Shown here one piece after another: positions 48,519 to 56,944 of a stretch of 64,000 nt of DNA. How positions within the stretch are numbered: the stretch's first letter is position 1; each line of letters begins with the position of its first letter. This stretch comes from Melaminivora suipulveris (lineage in GTDB: Bacteria > Pseudomonadota > Gammaproteobacteria > Burkholderiales > Burkholderiaceae_C): NCBI RefSeq assembly GCF_003008575.1, contig NZ_CP027667.1:1058501-1122500 (forward strand), in the 5' to 3' direction. The notes beneath the pieces are model-generated. The model was given only the letters and a program-made list of their open reading frames with translations, ran no database searches and was not told where the DNA came from. A program made the position numbers and the translations under genes.

Positions 48519-49295
48519 TCAACGGCGCTTGCGCGGCGCCACCTTGCGCCGGGGCGCCGGCGCCTTCTTGACTGCCGGACGCTGCTGCAGCGCCTTGGCG
48601 GCGGCGCCCGCATCCAGGCCCAGGCCAGCGCCTTCGACCGGCGCCTCCAGGCTGTCCGGGCAGGCCTCATCTTCCGGGCCCAGCTGCCAAAGCTCCACCG
48701 ACTTGATGCCCAGGCCGGTCATGGCCAGCTCCTCGGCGGCGGCGCGGCTCAGATCGATGATGCGCCCCGGCGTGAACGGGCCGCGGTCGTTGACGCGCAC
48801 GATCACCGTGCGGCCGTTGACCAGGCTGCGCACGCACAGACGCGAGCCAAACGGCAGGTTGCGGTGCGCGGCGGTGTATTCCTCGCGGTCGTAGCGCTCG
48901 CCGTTGGCGGTGCGCCGCCCGTGCAGGCTGTCGGCGTACCAGGAAGCCGTGCCGCTGGCCAGCAGCACCGCGGGCGGCGCCTCGGGCTGCGGCGGCAGGC
49001 GCAGCGCCGGAGGGCCGGAGGCGTCCAGCGGGCTGCGCTCGGGCCGAATGCGCAAGGCCGGCTCGGCAGAAGCCGGGGGAGGCTCGATCAGCCGCGCAGC
49101 GGGTGGCACAGGTGAAAGGCTGGGCGGGGCAGGTGCGGGCGCAATGGGCTCGGCCGGCTGCGCGGCGACGGACGGTGGGGCGGGCGGTGCCGGCTCAGGC
49201 AGCGCGCAGCCGACCAACCCGGCCACCAGCGCGCCCACCGTGGCGCGCCGGCGCAGCAGCGTGCCGAAGAAAAGGCGTGGATGAACCACCAACAT
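48519..49295 (-). CDS. rlpA: RlpA-like septal ring lytic transglycosylase / double-psi beta-barrel lipoprotein
   Basis: This 258-aa envelope protein has an N-terminal signal with a lipobox-like LVGC near residue 30 and a long Pro/Ala-rich spacer. The double-psi beta-barrel follows (GTASWYADSLHGRRTANGERYD, then VRVNDRGPFTPGRIIDLSRAAAEEL). RlpA cleaves glycan strands lacking stem peptides at the septum in some bacteria. No SPOR domain follows; the C-terminus is instead a basic Lys/Arg/Pro-rich tail. It is convergent with rlmJ, with only 7 bp between them. Confidence 0.87.
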   Translation of the reverse strand: MLVVHPRLFFGTLLRRRATVGALVAGLVGCALPEPAPPAPPSVAAQPAEPIAPAPAPPSLSPVPPAARLIEPPPASAEPALRIRPERSPLDASGPPALRLPPQPEAPPAVLLASGTASWYADSLHGRRTANGERYDREEYTAAHRNLPFGSRLCVRSLVNGRTVIVRVNDRGPFTPGRIIDLSRAAAEELAMTGLGIKSVELWQLGPEDEACPDSLEAPVEGAGLGLDAGAAAKALQQRPAVKKAPAPRRKVAPRKRR

Positions 49296-49321
49296 GCCGC
49301 GCACTGTAGCCGCGCCGGCGC

Positions 49322-50164
49322 TCAAACCCCCAGCCGCTCGCACAGCGCCAGGGTCGGCGCGCTCTGGTTCATGGTGTAGAAGTGCAGCCCCGGCGCGCCG
49401 GCGTGCAGCAGCTGCTCGCACAGCTGCGCCACCACATCCAGGCCGAAGGCGCGGATGCTGGCCACGTCGTCACCGAAGCCTTGCAGGCGCAGGCGGATCC
49501 AGCGCGGGATCTCGGCGCCGCAGGCGTCGGAAAACCGCATCAGCTGCGTGGCGCCCAGGATGGGCATGATGCCCGGCACGATGGGCACGTCCAGCCCCAG
49601 CCGGCGCGCGTCGTCGACGAAGCGCGCATAGGCGTCGGCATTGAAGAAATACTGCGTGATGGCCGAGTCGGCCCCGGCGCGCACCTTGGTGGCAAAGGCC
49701 TGCAGATCGGCGTCGGCGCTGCGCGCCTGCGGGTGCACCTCGGGGTAGGCGGCGACCTCGATGTGGAAGTCGCTGCCGGTCTCGGCGCGGATGAAGGCCA
49801 CCAGATCGCTGGCGTAGTGGAATTCGCCGCCCAGGCCGTAGCCGCTGGGCAGGTCGCCGCGCAGCGCCACCAGGCGTTTGACGCCCATGGCCTTGAGTTG
49901 GGCGAGCTGCGTGCGCACGCTGCCTTTGGTCGCACCGATGCAGGAAAAGTGCGACGCGGCATCCACGCCCTCGCCCAGGATCTCGCGCACGGCGGCAAAA
50001 GTGCCCTCCTGCGTCGAGCCACCTGCGCCGTAGGTGACCGAGCAAAACTGCGGCTTGCGCGCGTACAGCTGCTGGCGCACGGCGCGCAGCTTGTCCACGC
50101 CCTCGGGCGTTTTTGGGGGGAAGAATTCGAAGCTGACGGGCAGCGCCGGAGATGTCGTGTTCAT
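49322..50164 (-). CDS. metF: Methylenetetrahydrofolate reductase
   Basis: MetF reduces 5,10-methylene-THF to 5-methyl-THF with FAD, supplying the methyl group for methionine synthesis. The 280-aa protein has the N-terminal SFEFFPPKTPEG, SVTYGAGGST, LRGDLPSGYG and the ADSAITQYFFN motif. ATGA overlap with tlyA, in an operon-like order ahcY, tlyA, metF. The link of metF and ahcY is the methyl cycle. Confidence 0.95.
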   Translation of the reverse strand: MNTTSPALPVSFEFFPPKTPEGVDKLRAVRQQLYARKPQFCSVTYGAGGSTQEGTFAAVREILGEGVDAASHFSCIGATKGSVRTQLAQLKAMGVKRLVALRGDLPSGYGLGGEFHYASDLVAFIRAETGSDFHIEVAAYPEVHPQARSADADLQAFATKVRAGADSAITQYFFNADAYARFVDDARRLGLDVPIVPGIMPILGATQLMRFSDACGAEIPRWIRLRLQGFGDDVASIRAFGLDVVAQLCEQLLHAGAPGLHFYTMNQSAPTLALCERLGV

Positions 50165-51165
50165 GCCGCGCTCCTGGTGGCGTGAAGAAAGAATTCGCGA
50201 TTGCCGTCGCCGCCTTCGATGGGGCTGTCCAGCCAGGCCAGCACGGCAAGATCCAGCTGCGCGCAGCAGGCGCGGATGCGCTGCTCGACCTCGGCATACA
50301 GCCCGGCATCGCGCACGATGCCGCCCTTGCCGACCTGGCCGGGCTGCAGCTCGAACTGCGGCTTGACCAGCATCAGCAACTGGCCACGGGGCGCCAGCAG
50401 CGGCACGAGCGCCGGCAGCACCAGGGTCAGCGAGATGAAGGACAGATCGCCCGTGACCAGATCGAAGCGTGGCGTCAGATCGACCCCCTCGCGGCCGGCG
50501 CGGCGGCGGCGCACCGTGGGCAGGCTGCCGGCGGCGCGCGCCTGCTGGCGCGCTGCGCGCTCGGCCTTGAAGGCCTCGATCTCGTGCTCCTTGGCGTCGC
50601 CGCTGTCGTCGTAGCCGTCGTCCACCATGCCCCCATTGCGCATCCAGGCATAGGGCGCCTGCGGCTGGGTTTCGTTGTCCTCGGGCTCGGCATCGGTGCG
50701 CTCGGACAGGGCTTCCTCGCAGGCTTCGACCAGCGCTTCGGCGCTCAGGTGGCGGGCGTTCAGGCCCTCCACGGCGACCACGCGCGCGTCGCCTCGCAGG
50801 CGCTCGTGCAACTGGCCATGGCCCACGTCCACGCCGATGACCTGGGCGGCGCCGCGCTGCAGCAGGCAGTCGGTGAAGCCGCCCGTGCTCTGGCCCACGT
50901 CCAGGCAACGCAGGCCCGACACGTCCAGGCCCGTGGCGCGCAGCGCGCCCTCCAGCTTCAGCCCACCGCGCGAGAGGTATTGCGCCTCGGCGGCATCCAG
51001 CAGCTGCACCTGGGCGCCGGCGGGAATGTCGTCGCCGTTTTTGGCGACGCGCGTCCAGGGCATGGTGCTCGCCAGGCGCCATTGCACGCCGGAGGCGATC
51101 AGGCGCTGGGCCTGGGAGCGGGTGGCGGCGTGGCCGCCTTCCACGAGGAAGATATCGGCGCGCAT
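50161..51165 (-). CDS. tlyA: TlyA family rRNA methyltransferase / hemolysin-like protein
   Basis: This 334-aa protein has an N-terminal S4 RNA-binding domain (residues 1-60, MRADIFLVEGGHAATRSQAQ) and an FtsJ-like methyltransferase domain (CLDVGQSTGGFTDCLL, VIGVDVGHGQL, and DLVTGDLSFISLT). Relatives 2'-O-methylate rRNA. Family members are usually near 250-270 aa. The excess is an insertion at about residues 155-225, first acidic (DDGYDDSGDAKEHE) then strongly basic (VRRRRAGREG). It overlaps metF. The SAH it would produce is recycled by ahcY upstream. Confidence 0.87.
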   Translation of the reverse strand: MRADIFLVEGGHAATRSQAQRLIASGVQWRLASTMPWTRVAKNGDDIPAGAQVQLLDAAEAQYLSRGGLKLEGALRATGLDVSGLRCLDVGQSTGGFTDCLLQRGAAQVIGVDVGHGQLHERLRGDARVVAVEGLNARHLSAEALVEACEEALSERTDAEPEDNETQPQAPYAWMRNGGMVDDGYDDSGDAKEHEIEAFKAERAARQQARAAGSLPTVRRRRAGREGVDLTPRFDLVTGDLSFISLTLVLPALVPLLAPRGQLLMLVKPQFELQPGQVGKGGIVRDAGLYAEVEQRIRACCAQLDLAVLAWLDSPIEGGDGNREFFLHATRSAA

Positions 51166-51295
51166 GGCGCGGGTCCTTTCAGCGATCGAATCCTGGACGT
51201 CTGCCCGACGCAGGCGCGCAGGGTCCGCGCTGCCTCAGCCGCGCGGCAGGCCCGCAGCCCGCAGGTTGGGCAGCCCCAAAAAGCAGGAATTAGAG

Positions 51296-51352
51296 GAAAA
51301 ACAGCCCTGAGTCGGCGTGTATCAAGCGTGTTTAGCTATTATTTTTATAGCA
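51296..51352 (-). repeat. ~60-bp intergenic element, copy 8
   Basis: On the minus strand GCTATAAAAATAATAGCT is followed by CACGCTTGATACACGCCGACTCAGGG and a T-run. It lies in the 219-bp gap after the ahcY stop and before tlyA. Confidence 0.85.
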
Positions 51353-51384
51353 ACACGTTGGACCCACGCCGCAGCGCGGCACGC

Positions 51385-52833
51385 TCAATAACGGTAGCTG
51401 TCGCTCTTGTACGGCCCGTTCTTGTCCACGCCGATGTAGGCGGCCTGCTCGTCGCTCAGCTCGGTCAGCTGCGCGCCCAGCTTGGACAGCTGCAGCCGCG
51501 CGACCTTCTCGTCGAGCAGCTTGGGCAGCACGTACACCTTGCCGGCTTCGTAGTCATCCGGCCGGGTGAACAGCTCGATCTGCGCCAGGGTCTGGTTGGC
51601 GAACGAGCTGCTCATGACATAGCTGGGGTGGCCGGTGCCGCAGCCCAGGTTCACCAGGCGGCCCTTGGCCAGCAGGATGATGCGGCGGCCAGAGGGGAAG
51701 ATGACGTGGTCCACCTGCGGCTTGATCTCCTCCCACTGGTACTGCTCCAGCGAGGCGACGTCGATCTCGTTGTCGAAGTGGCCAATGTTGCAGACGATGG
51801 CTTGGTCCTTCATGGCGATCATGTGCTCGTGGCGGATGACGTCCTTGTTGCCAGTGGTGGTCACGAAGATGTCGGCCTTGTCCGCGGCGTATTCCATGGT
51901 CACCACGCGGTAGCCTTCCATGGCGGCCTGCAGGGCGTTGATGGGGTCGATCTCGGTCACCCAGACCTGGGCCGACAGCGCGCGCAGCGCCTGGGCCGAG
52001 CCCTTGCCCACGTCGCCATAGCCGGCGACCACGGCCACCTTGCCGGCGATCATGACGTCGGTGGCGCGCTTGATGCCGTCCACCAGCGACTCGCGGCAGC
52101 CGTAGAGGTTGTCGAACTTGGACTTGGTGACCGAGTCGTTGACGTTGATGGCGCGAAACAGCAGCGTGCCCTTGGCCGACATCTCATTGAGGCGGTGCAC
52201 GCCGGTGGTGGTCTCCTCGGTCACACCGAGGATCTGGGCGCTCTTGCGCGAGTACCAGGTGGCATCTTCGGCCAGCTTGGCGCGGATGGAGGCGAACAGG
52301 ATGCGCTCTTCCTCGCTGGCACCGTTGCCGGCGACCAGGGAAGGATCCTTCTCGGCGCGCTTGCCCAGGTGCATCAGCAGCGTGGCATCGCCACCGTCGT
52401 CCAGGATCATGTTGGGGCCTTCGGCCTCATCGCCTTGCGGGCCGAAGTCGAAGATGCGGTGTGTGTAGTCCCAGTAGTCTTCGAGCGACTCGCCCTTGAT
52501 GGCAAACACCGGCGTGCCGCCGGCGGCGATCGCTGCGGCCGCGTGGTCCTGGGTGGAGAAGATGTTGCACGAAGCCCAGCGCACCGTGGCGCCGAGCGCC
52601 TGCAGCGTCTCTATCAGCACGGCGGTCTGGATGGTCATGTGCAGGCTGCCGGCGATGCGCGCGCCCTTGAGCGGCTGGCGCGCGGCATATTCCTCGCGAA
52701 TGGCCATCAGGCCGGGCATCTCGGTCTCGGCGATGGCGATTTCCTTGCGACCCCAGGCGGCAAGGGAGAGGTCGGCAATGGCGCAATCGGCCTGCTGCGC
52801 GGCGGCGCGGGGGGTGTCGAGAACAGCGCTCAT
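51385..52833 (-). CDS. ahcY: S-adenosylhomocysteine hydrolase
   Basis: AhcY splits SAH into adenosine and homocysteine with NAD+, relieving product inhibition of methyltransferases. The 482-aa protein has [15 protein letters not shown], the NAD-binding [16 protein letters not shown], and the C-terminal ending [10 protein letters not shown]. Its 5' leader contains an SAH riboswitch and a perfect TATAAT, so expression should rise when SAH accumulates. Downstream lie tlyA and metF on the same strand. Confidence 0.97.
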   Translation of the reverse strand: MSAVLDTPRAAAQQADCAIADLSLAAWGRKEIAIAETEMPGLMAIREEYAARQPLKGARIAGSLHMTIQTAVLIETLQALGATVRWASCNIFSTQDHAAAAIAAGGTPVFAIKGESLEDYWDYTHRIFDFGPQGDEAEGPNMILDDGGDATLLMHLGKRAEKDPSLVAGNGASEEERILFASIRAKLAEDATWYSRKSAQILGVTEETTTGVHRLNEMSAKGTLLFRAINVNDSVTKSKFDNLYGCRESLVDGIKRATDVMIAGKVAVVAGYGDVGKGSAQALRALSAQVWVTEIDPINALQAAMEGYRVVTMEYAADKADIFVTTTGNKDVIRHEHMIAMKDQAIVCNIGHFDNEIDVASLEQYQWEEIKPQVDHVIFPSGRRIILLAKGRLVNLGCGTGHPSYVMSSSFANQTLAQIELFTRPDDYEAGKVYVLPKLLDEKVARLQLSKLGAQLTELSDEQAAYIGVDKNGPYKSDSYRY

Positions 52834-52914
52834 GGGATTTCCTTCACGAAAGGTCTGAAAAGACCACGCGCCTGGGGTGAAGGAGGGAGAAGACTCACCG
52901 CGCAGAACTTCAGC

Positions 52915-52994
52915 GTGGGTGAGCGTCGTTGCGAATGGAGATGTTTCCGAGCCTCACGCCCGCCATGGTGGGGACGCTGCAACGCTCCTCGGAA
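52915..52994 (-). promoter_or_regulatory. S-adenosylhomocysteine (SAH) riboswitch
   Basis: On the minus strand the leader contains CCGAGGAGCGTTGCAGCG, then GTGAGGCTCGG, then CAACGACGCTCACC. These match, in order, the conserved blocks I know for the SAH riboswitch: CCGAG pairs with CTCGG, and GAGCGT with ACGCTC. It lies about 80 bp upstream of ahcY, the usual target. Ligand binding normally turns expression on. No covariance-model search was run. Confidence 0.85.
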
Positions 52995-53004
52995 AAGAGC
53001 GCAG

Positions 53005-53010
53005 ATTATA
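53005..53010 (-). promoter_or_regulatory. -10 box of the ahcY promoter
   Basis: A perfect TATAAT stands on the minus strand 13 bp or so before the first paired bases of the riboswitch. That puts the predicted transcript start right at the aptamer. The -35 region is weak. Confidence 0.65.
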
Positions 53011-53160
53011 CCGGCCCGGCCTGCGCCGTAGAATCGCCGCCTCATGGTCTGGCAGTGGGTACGCTCCCGCTCCAGTCCGCGCCTACGCGCACGCCCTGCG
53101 CCTTCGCCCTGTTGCGCCACGCATTCCTTGCGCCGCAACCACCCTGCCTCCGCACGCCCC

Positions 53161-54786
53161 GTGTCCTACGCCTCTGAAACCCGGCGCCGCCGCACCTTTG
53201 CCATCATCTCCCACCCCGACGCGGGCAAGACCACGCTGACGGAAAAGCTGCTGCTGTTCTCCGGCGCCATCCAGATCGCCGGCGCCGTCAAGGGCCGCAA
53301 GGCCAGCCGCCATGCGACCAGCGACTGGATGGAGATCGAAAAGCAGCGCGGCATCTCGGTGGCCAGCTCGGTCATGCAGATGAGCTACCGCGACCACGTC
53401 ATCAACCTGCTGGACACGCCGGGCCACAAGGATTTCTCGGAGGACACCTACCGCGTGCTCACCGCCGTCGATTCGGCGCTGATGGTCATCGACGCCGCCA
53501 ACGGCGTGGAGACGCAAACGCGCCGGCTGATCGAGGTCTGCCGCCAGCGCGACACGCCCATCATCACCTTCGTCAACAAGATGGACCGCGAGGTGCGCGA
53601 CCCGCTGGACATCCTGGATGAGGTCGAGCGCGAACTGGGCATGCCCTGCTGCCCCATGACCTGGCCGGTGGGCCAGGGCCGGCAGTTCGGCGGCATCATC
53701 GACCTGCGCACGCAGAGCATGACGGTGTTCCAGCCCGGCAGTGACAAGCGCCCGGAGGACTTCGAGGTCATCCCGCTGGCCGAGGCCGACAAGCTGCGCG
53801 CGCGCTTCGGCCAGACCTTCGACGACGCGCTGGAGAGCATGGAGCTGGCCGTGGGCGCCTCCGCCGAATGGAGCCACGAGCAGTTTCTGGCGGCCAAGCT
53901 GACGCCCGTGTTCTTCGGCTCGGGCGTGAACAACTTCGGCGTGAAGGAAGTGCTGGATGCGGTGGTGGACATGTCGCCCCCGCCCGGTCCGCGCAAGAGC
54001 ACGCTGCTGGTGAACAAGCAGCCCGTCGAGAAGATCGTGCATCCCGAGGACGAGGGTTTTGCCGGCGTGGTCTTCAAGGTGCAGGCCAACATGGACGCCA
54101 ACCACCGCGACCGCATCGCCTTCGTGCGCGTGGCCTCCGGCAAGTACACGCCCGGCATGAAAATGCGCGTGCAGCGCACCGGCAAGGAGCTGCGTCCCAC
54201 GTCGGTCGTCACCTTCATGAGCCAGCGCCGCGAGGCCGTGGAAGAAGCCTATGCGGGCGACATCATCGGTTTCACCACGCACGGCGGCGTGCAGCTGGGC
54301 GACACCATCACCGACGGCCCGGCTCTGCAGTTCACCGGCCTGCCGTTCTTCGCGCCCGAGATGTTCATGACGGTGGTGCTGAAGAACCCCCTGCGCACCA
54401 AGCAGCTGCACGAGGGCCTGATGCAGCTGGGCGAGGAAGGCGCCATCCAGGTCTTCAAGCCCGAGGCTGGCGGCAACATGCTGCTGGGCGCCGTGGGCCA
54501 GCTGCAGTTCGAGGTGGTGCAGCACCGGCTGAACACGGAGTACAACTGCGACATCCGACTGGAAGGCTGCCAGTACACCGGCGCGCGCTGGATCACGGCC
54601 GATACCGCGGCGCAATTGCGCGAGTTCGAGAACGCCTATCCGATGCGTATGGCACGGGATGCAGCGGATACGCTGGCGTATCTGTGCACGTCGCCGTATG
54701 ACGTGCGACTGGCACAGGAAAGGTTTCCGAAGATTCATTTCCATCCGCTGCGCGAGCATGCGGGGTTGGCGTTGCAGGCGAGCTGA
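53161..54786 (+). CDS. prfC: Peptide chain release factor 3
   Basis: RF3 is a GTPase that recycles RF1/RF2 from the ribosome after termination. The 541-aa protein has G1 AIISHPDAGKTTLTEKLL, G3 LLDTPGHKDFSED and G4 TFVNKMDRE. The start is a GTG at 53161 giving VSYASETRRRRTF, which matches the usual RF3 N-terminus. The open frame 39 codons upstream codes for an Arg/Pro/Ser-rich stretch unlike the family. The acyltransferase gene begins 3 bp after the stop. Confidence 0.94.
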   Translation: MSYASETRRRRTFAIISHPDAGKTTLTEKLLLFSGAIQIAGAVKGRKASRHATSDWMEIEKQRGISVASSVMQMSYRDHVINLLDTPGHKDFSEDTYRVLTAVDSALMVIDAANGVETQTRRLIEVCRQRDTPIITFVNKMDREVRDPLDILDEVERELGMPCCPMTWPVGQGRQFGGIIDLRTQSMTVFQPGSDKRPEDFEVIPLAEADKLRARFGQTFDDALESMELAVGASAEWSHEQFLAAKLTPVFFGSGVNNFGVKEVLDAVVDMSPPPGPRKSTLLVNKQPVEKIVHPEDEGFAGVVFKVQANMDANHRDRIAFVRVASGKYTPGMKMRVQRTGKELRPTSVVTFMSQRREAVEEAYAGDIIGFTTHGGVQLGDTITDGPALQFTGLPFFAPEMFMTVVLKNPLRTKQLHEGLMQLGEEGAIQVFKPEAGGNMLLGAVGQLQFEVVQHRLNTEYNCDIRLEGCQYTGARWITADTAAQLREFENAYPMRMARDAADTLAYLCTSPYDVRLAQERFPKIHFHPLREHAGLALQAS

Positions 54787-54789
54787 GCC

Positions 54790-55896
54790 ATGTCCACCGG
54801 CCAGGCTCCCATCGTCAACTTGCAAGTGCTGCGATTTTTCGCGGCCATCTGGGTGGTCTTCCTGCACAGCCGGTTTTTCCTGCGCGAAGCCTCCGATGCT
54901 TGGGAACTGCCAAAAATCCTGAAAGTGGTCCAGGTCGCCGGCTTTGCTGGCGTGGATATTTTTTTCGTCATCAGTGGCGCCATCATGGCGCTCACCAGCC
55001 GCGAGCTGGCCCCCACCCTTGGCAACAGCCTGCGCTTCCTGCTGGTGCGATTTTCACGCATCTACACCGGCTGGTGGCCTCTGTTCGTGCTGTACTGGGC
55101 CGGTGCAATGGCAACGCACAAGACAGAAGACAAATGGTTCTTCAGCTCCCTGTTTCTGCTTCCGGCACCGCTGAACCACTACGTCAGCGGAGTGCTGTGG
55201 ACGTTGAGCTTCGAGCTTTATTTTTACTGCGCGGTCGCCCTGCTCATCCTGGCGCCGAAGACGTGGCGGGTGCGCATATTCGCCATGCTGCTGATAGCCT
55301 TGACCGTAGTCACTGTGATCTGGCGCGCGCAAGGCTATTTCACTCCGGCACTCGAGGCACAGGCGTGGCCGCTGCAGAAGTTCGCCTTTGCTCCGCTCAT
55401 TGCCGAGTTTCTTGCCGGCTTTCTGTTCTATGAATGGTTTGTGCGTGCGCGCCCGCAGCGTTCTTGGCCCTGGATCGTGGGGGCCGCAATTTTTTTCGCC
55501 TGCGCAGCCTTGTACGAAAAGTTCGTTGGCAAGCCGGCCGGGGCGCATCTGGAGGGCTTCTACTCCTGGCCTGAGAGAGCCCTGCTCCTGGGAGGTTTTG
55601 CGGTGTGCATGGTGGGCTGGGCGTTGACTGCCAGGCCCCTGCGCGGGCGCTTGGCAACCATCCTCACAACATTGGGCGATGCGTCCTATGCCATCTACCT
55701 CAGCCATATCATGGTCATGTTCGGGTTGACCATGGCGCTCGCCGTCCTGGGCTGGCCGGCGCGGTGGCAGATATCCACCATGGTGCTGCTGCACCTGGGG
55801 GTGTTGGCGTTTTCGCTGCCCTACCACCGCTGGGTCGAGTTGCCGCTCTATCAATGGTGTCGAAGGCATATCCGCCAGCGCCTGACGCTGCGCTGA
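54790..55896 (+). CDS. Acyltransferase 3 family membrane protein
   Basis: This 368-aa polytopic protein has about ten hydrophobic segments and transfers acetyl or other acyl groups to extracellular sugars. It has the family's N-terminal LQVLRFFAAIWVVFLHSR, with the catalytic-type histidine, followed by GVDIFFVISGAIM and the later SFELYFYCAV. The C-terminal ASYAIYLSHIMVM is also typical. It starts 3 bp after prfC but differs visibly in base composition, being richer in A/T. It begins a short glycan-related island with the next two genes. Confidence 0.9.
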   Translation: MSTGQAPIVNLQVLRFFAAIWVVFLHSRFFLREASDAWELPKILKVVQVAGFAGVDIFFVISGAIMALTSRELAPTLGNSLRFLLVRFSRIYTGWWPLFVLYWAGAMATHKTEDKWFFSSLFLLPAPLNHYVSGVLWTLSFELYFYCAVALLILAPKTWRVRIFAMLLIALTVVTVIWRAQGYFTPALEAQAWPLQKFAFAPLIAEFLAGFLFYEWFVRARPQRSWPWIVGAAIFFACAALYEKFVGKPAGAHLEGFYSWPERALLLGGFAVCMVGWALTARPLRGRLATILTTLGDASYAIYLSHIMVMFGLTMALAVLGWPARWQISTMVLLHLGVLAFSLPYHRWVELPLYQWCRRHIRQRLTLR

Positions 55897-55939
55897 CCGT
55901 CGCTGTCCCAGCTCACGCCACCCCTCGAAAACCGCAGCC

Positions 55940-56944
55940 ATGCGCATCGCCGTCGCCATTCCATGCTACCGGGTCACCCAACAGGTGATGGGCGTGATAG
56001 AGGCGATCGGTCCCGAGGTCGAAGCCATTTACGCGGTCGATGACGCTTGCCCGGAAGGCAGTGGTCGCTTCATCGAGCAGCACAACCGCGATCCACGGGT
56101 GCGTGTGCTCTACAACTCTGAAAACTACGGGGTCGGAGGGGCGGTCATTCGCGCTTACCACGCAGCCATGAACGACCGCATGGACATCATCGTCAAGATC
56201 GACGGTGACGGGCAGATGGATCCCTCTTTGCTGCCACTGTTCGTGCGCCCCTTGCTCGAGGGCCGCGCTGACTACACCAAAGGCAACCGCTTTTTCCGCC
56301 CCGAATCGATGCAAGGCATGCCGCCCGTGCGTCTGTTCGGAAACGCCGTGCTCTCGTTCGTCACCAAACTCAGTTGCGGTTACTGGAACGTGATGGACCC
56401 GACCAACGGCTATACCGCCATTCGCACCTGCGTGCTGGCCGAATTGCCGCTGGACAAGCTCGAGCAGCGTTTCTTTTTCGAGACCGACATGCTGTTCAGG
56501 CTGAATACCGTGCGCGCAGTGGTCAAGGACGTACCGATGGATTCGGTCTATGCCAACGAGCGGTCGAACCTGAAAATCAGCCGCGTGCTTCCGGAGTTTC
56601 TGGGCAAACACCTGTCGCGGCTCGGGCGCCGCTACGTCTACAACTATCTGGTGCGCGACTTCAATGTAGGCACGCTGTACAGCCTTTTCGGCGCCCTGCT
56701 ATTGGGAGGTGGTGCGCTGTTTGGTTTGTGGCACTGGGTGACAGGCATCGTGCAAGACCAACCCGCCACCAGCGGCACGGTCATGCTGGCGGCCCTGCCG
56801 GTGTTCATCGGCGTACAGTGTCTGATCGCGTTCCTGCACCATGACGTGAGCAACGTTCCTTCCGAGCCGCTGTCACTTTTTCTGCAGGATGCGCACATTT
56901 CGCCCTCCTCCGGCGCACGCGCCGGAGCGCCGTGCAATTCATGA
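55940..56944 (+). CDS. Membrane-associated family 2 glycosyltransferase (DPM1-like)
   Basis: This 334-aa transferase has IAVAIPCYRVTQQV at the N-terminus, metal-binding DGDGQMDPSLL, and an MDPTNGYTAIR motif. These resemble dolichyl- or undecaprenyl-phosphate sugar synthases. Two C-terminal membrane helices (LYSLFGALLLGGGALFGLW and VMLAALPVFIGVQCLIAFL) anchor it. It probably loads a sugar onto undecaprenyl phosphate for surface glycan synthesis or modification. Its stop overlaps the start of the frameshifted exported gene (ATGA). Confidence 0.88.
   Translation: MRIAVAIPCYRVTQQVMGVIEAIGPEVEAIYAVDDACPEGSGRFIEQHNRDPRVRVLYNSENYGVGGAVIRAYHAAMNDRMDIIVKIDGDGQMDPSLLPLFVRPLLEGRADYTKGNRFFRPESMQGMPPVRLFGNAVLSFVTKLSCGYWNVMDPTNGYTAIRTCVLAELPLDKLEQRFFFETDMLFRLNTVRAVVKDVPMDSVYANERSNLKISRVLPEFLGKHLSRLGRRYVYNYLVRDFNVGTLYSLFGALLLGGGALFGLWHWVTGIVQDQPATSGTVMLAALPVFIGVQCLIAFLHHDVSNVPSEPLSLFLQDAHISPSSGARAGAPCNS

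Noticed and set aside
53044..53160. Longer N-terminus for prfC
   Set aside because: The 39 extra codons are Arg/Pro/Ser-rich and unlike RF3, whose normal N-terminus begins at the GTG at 53161.
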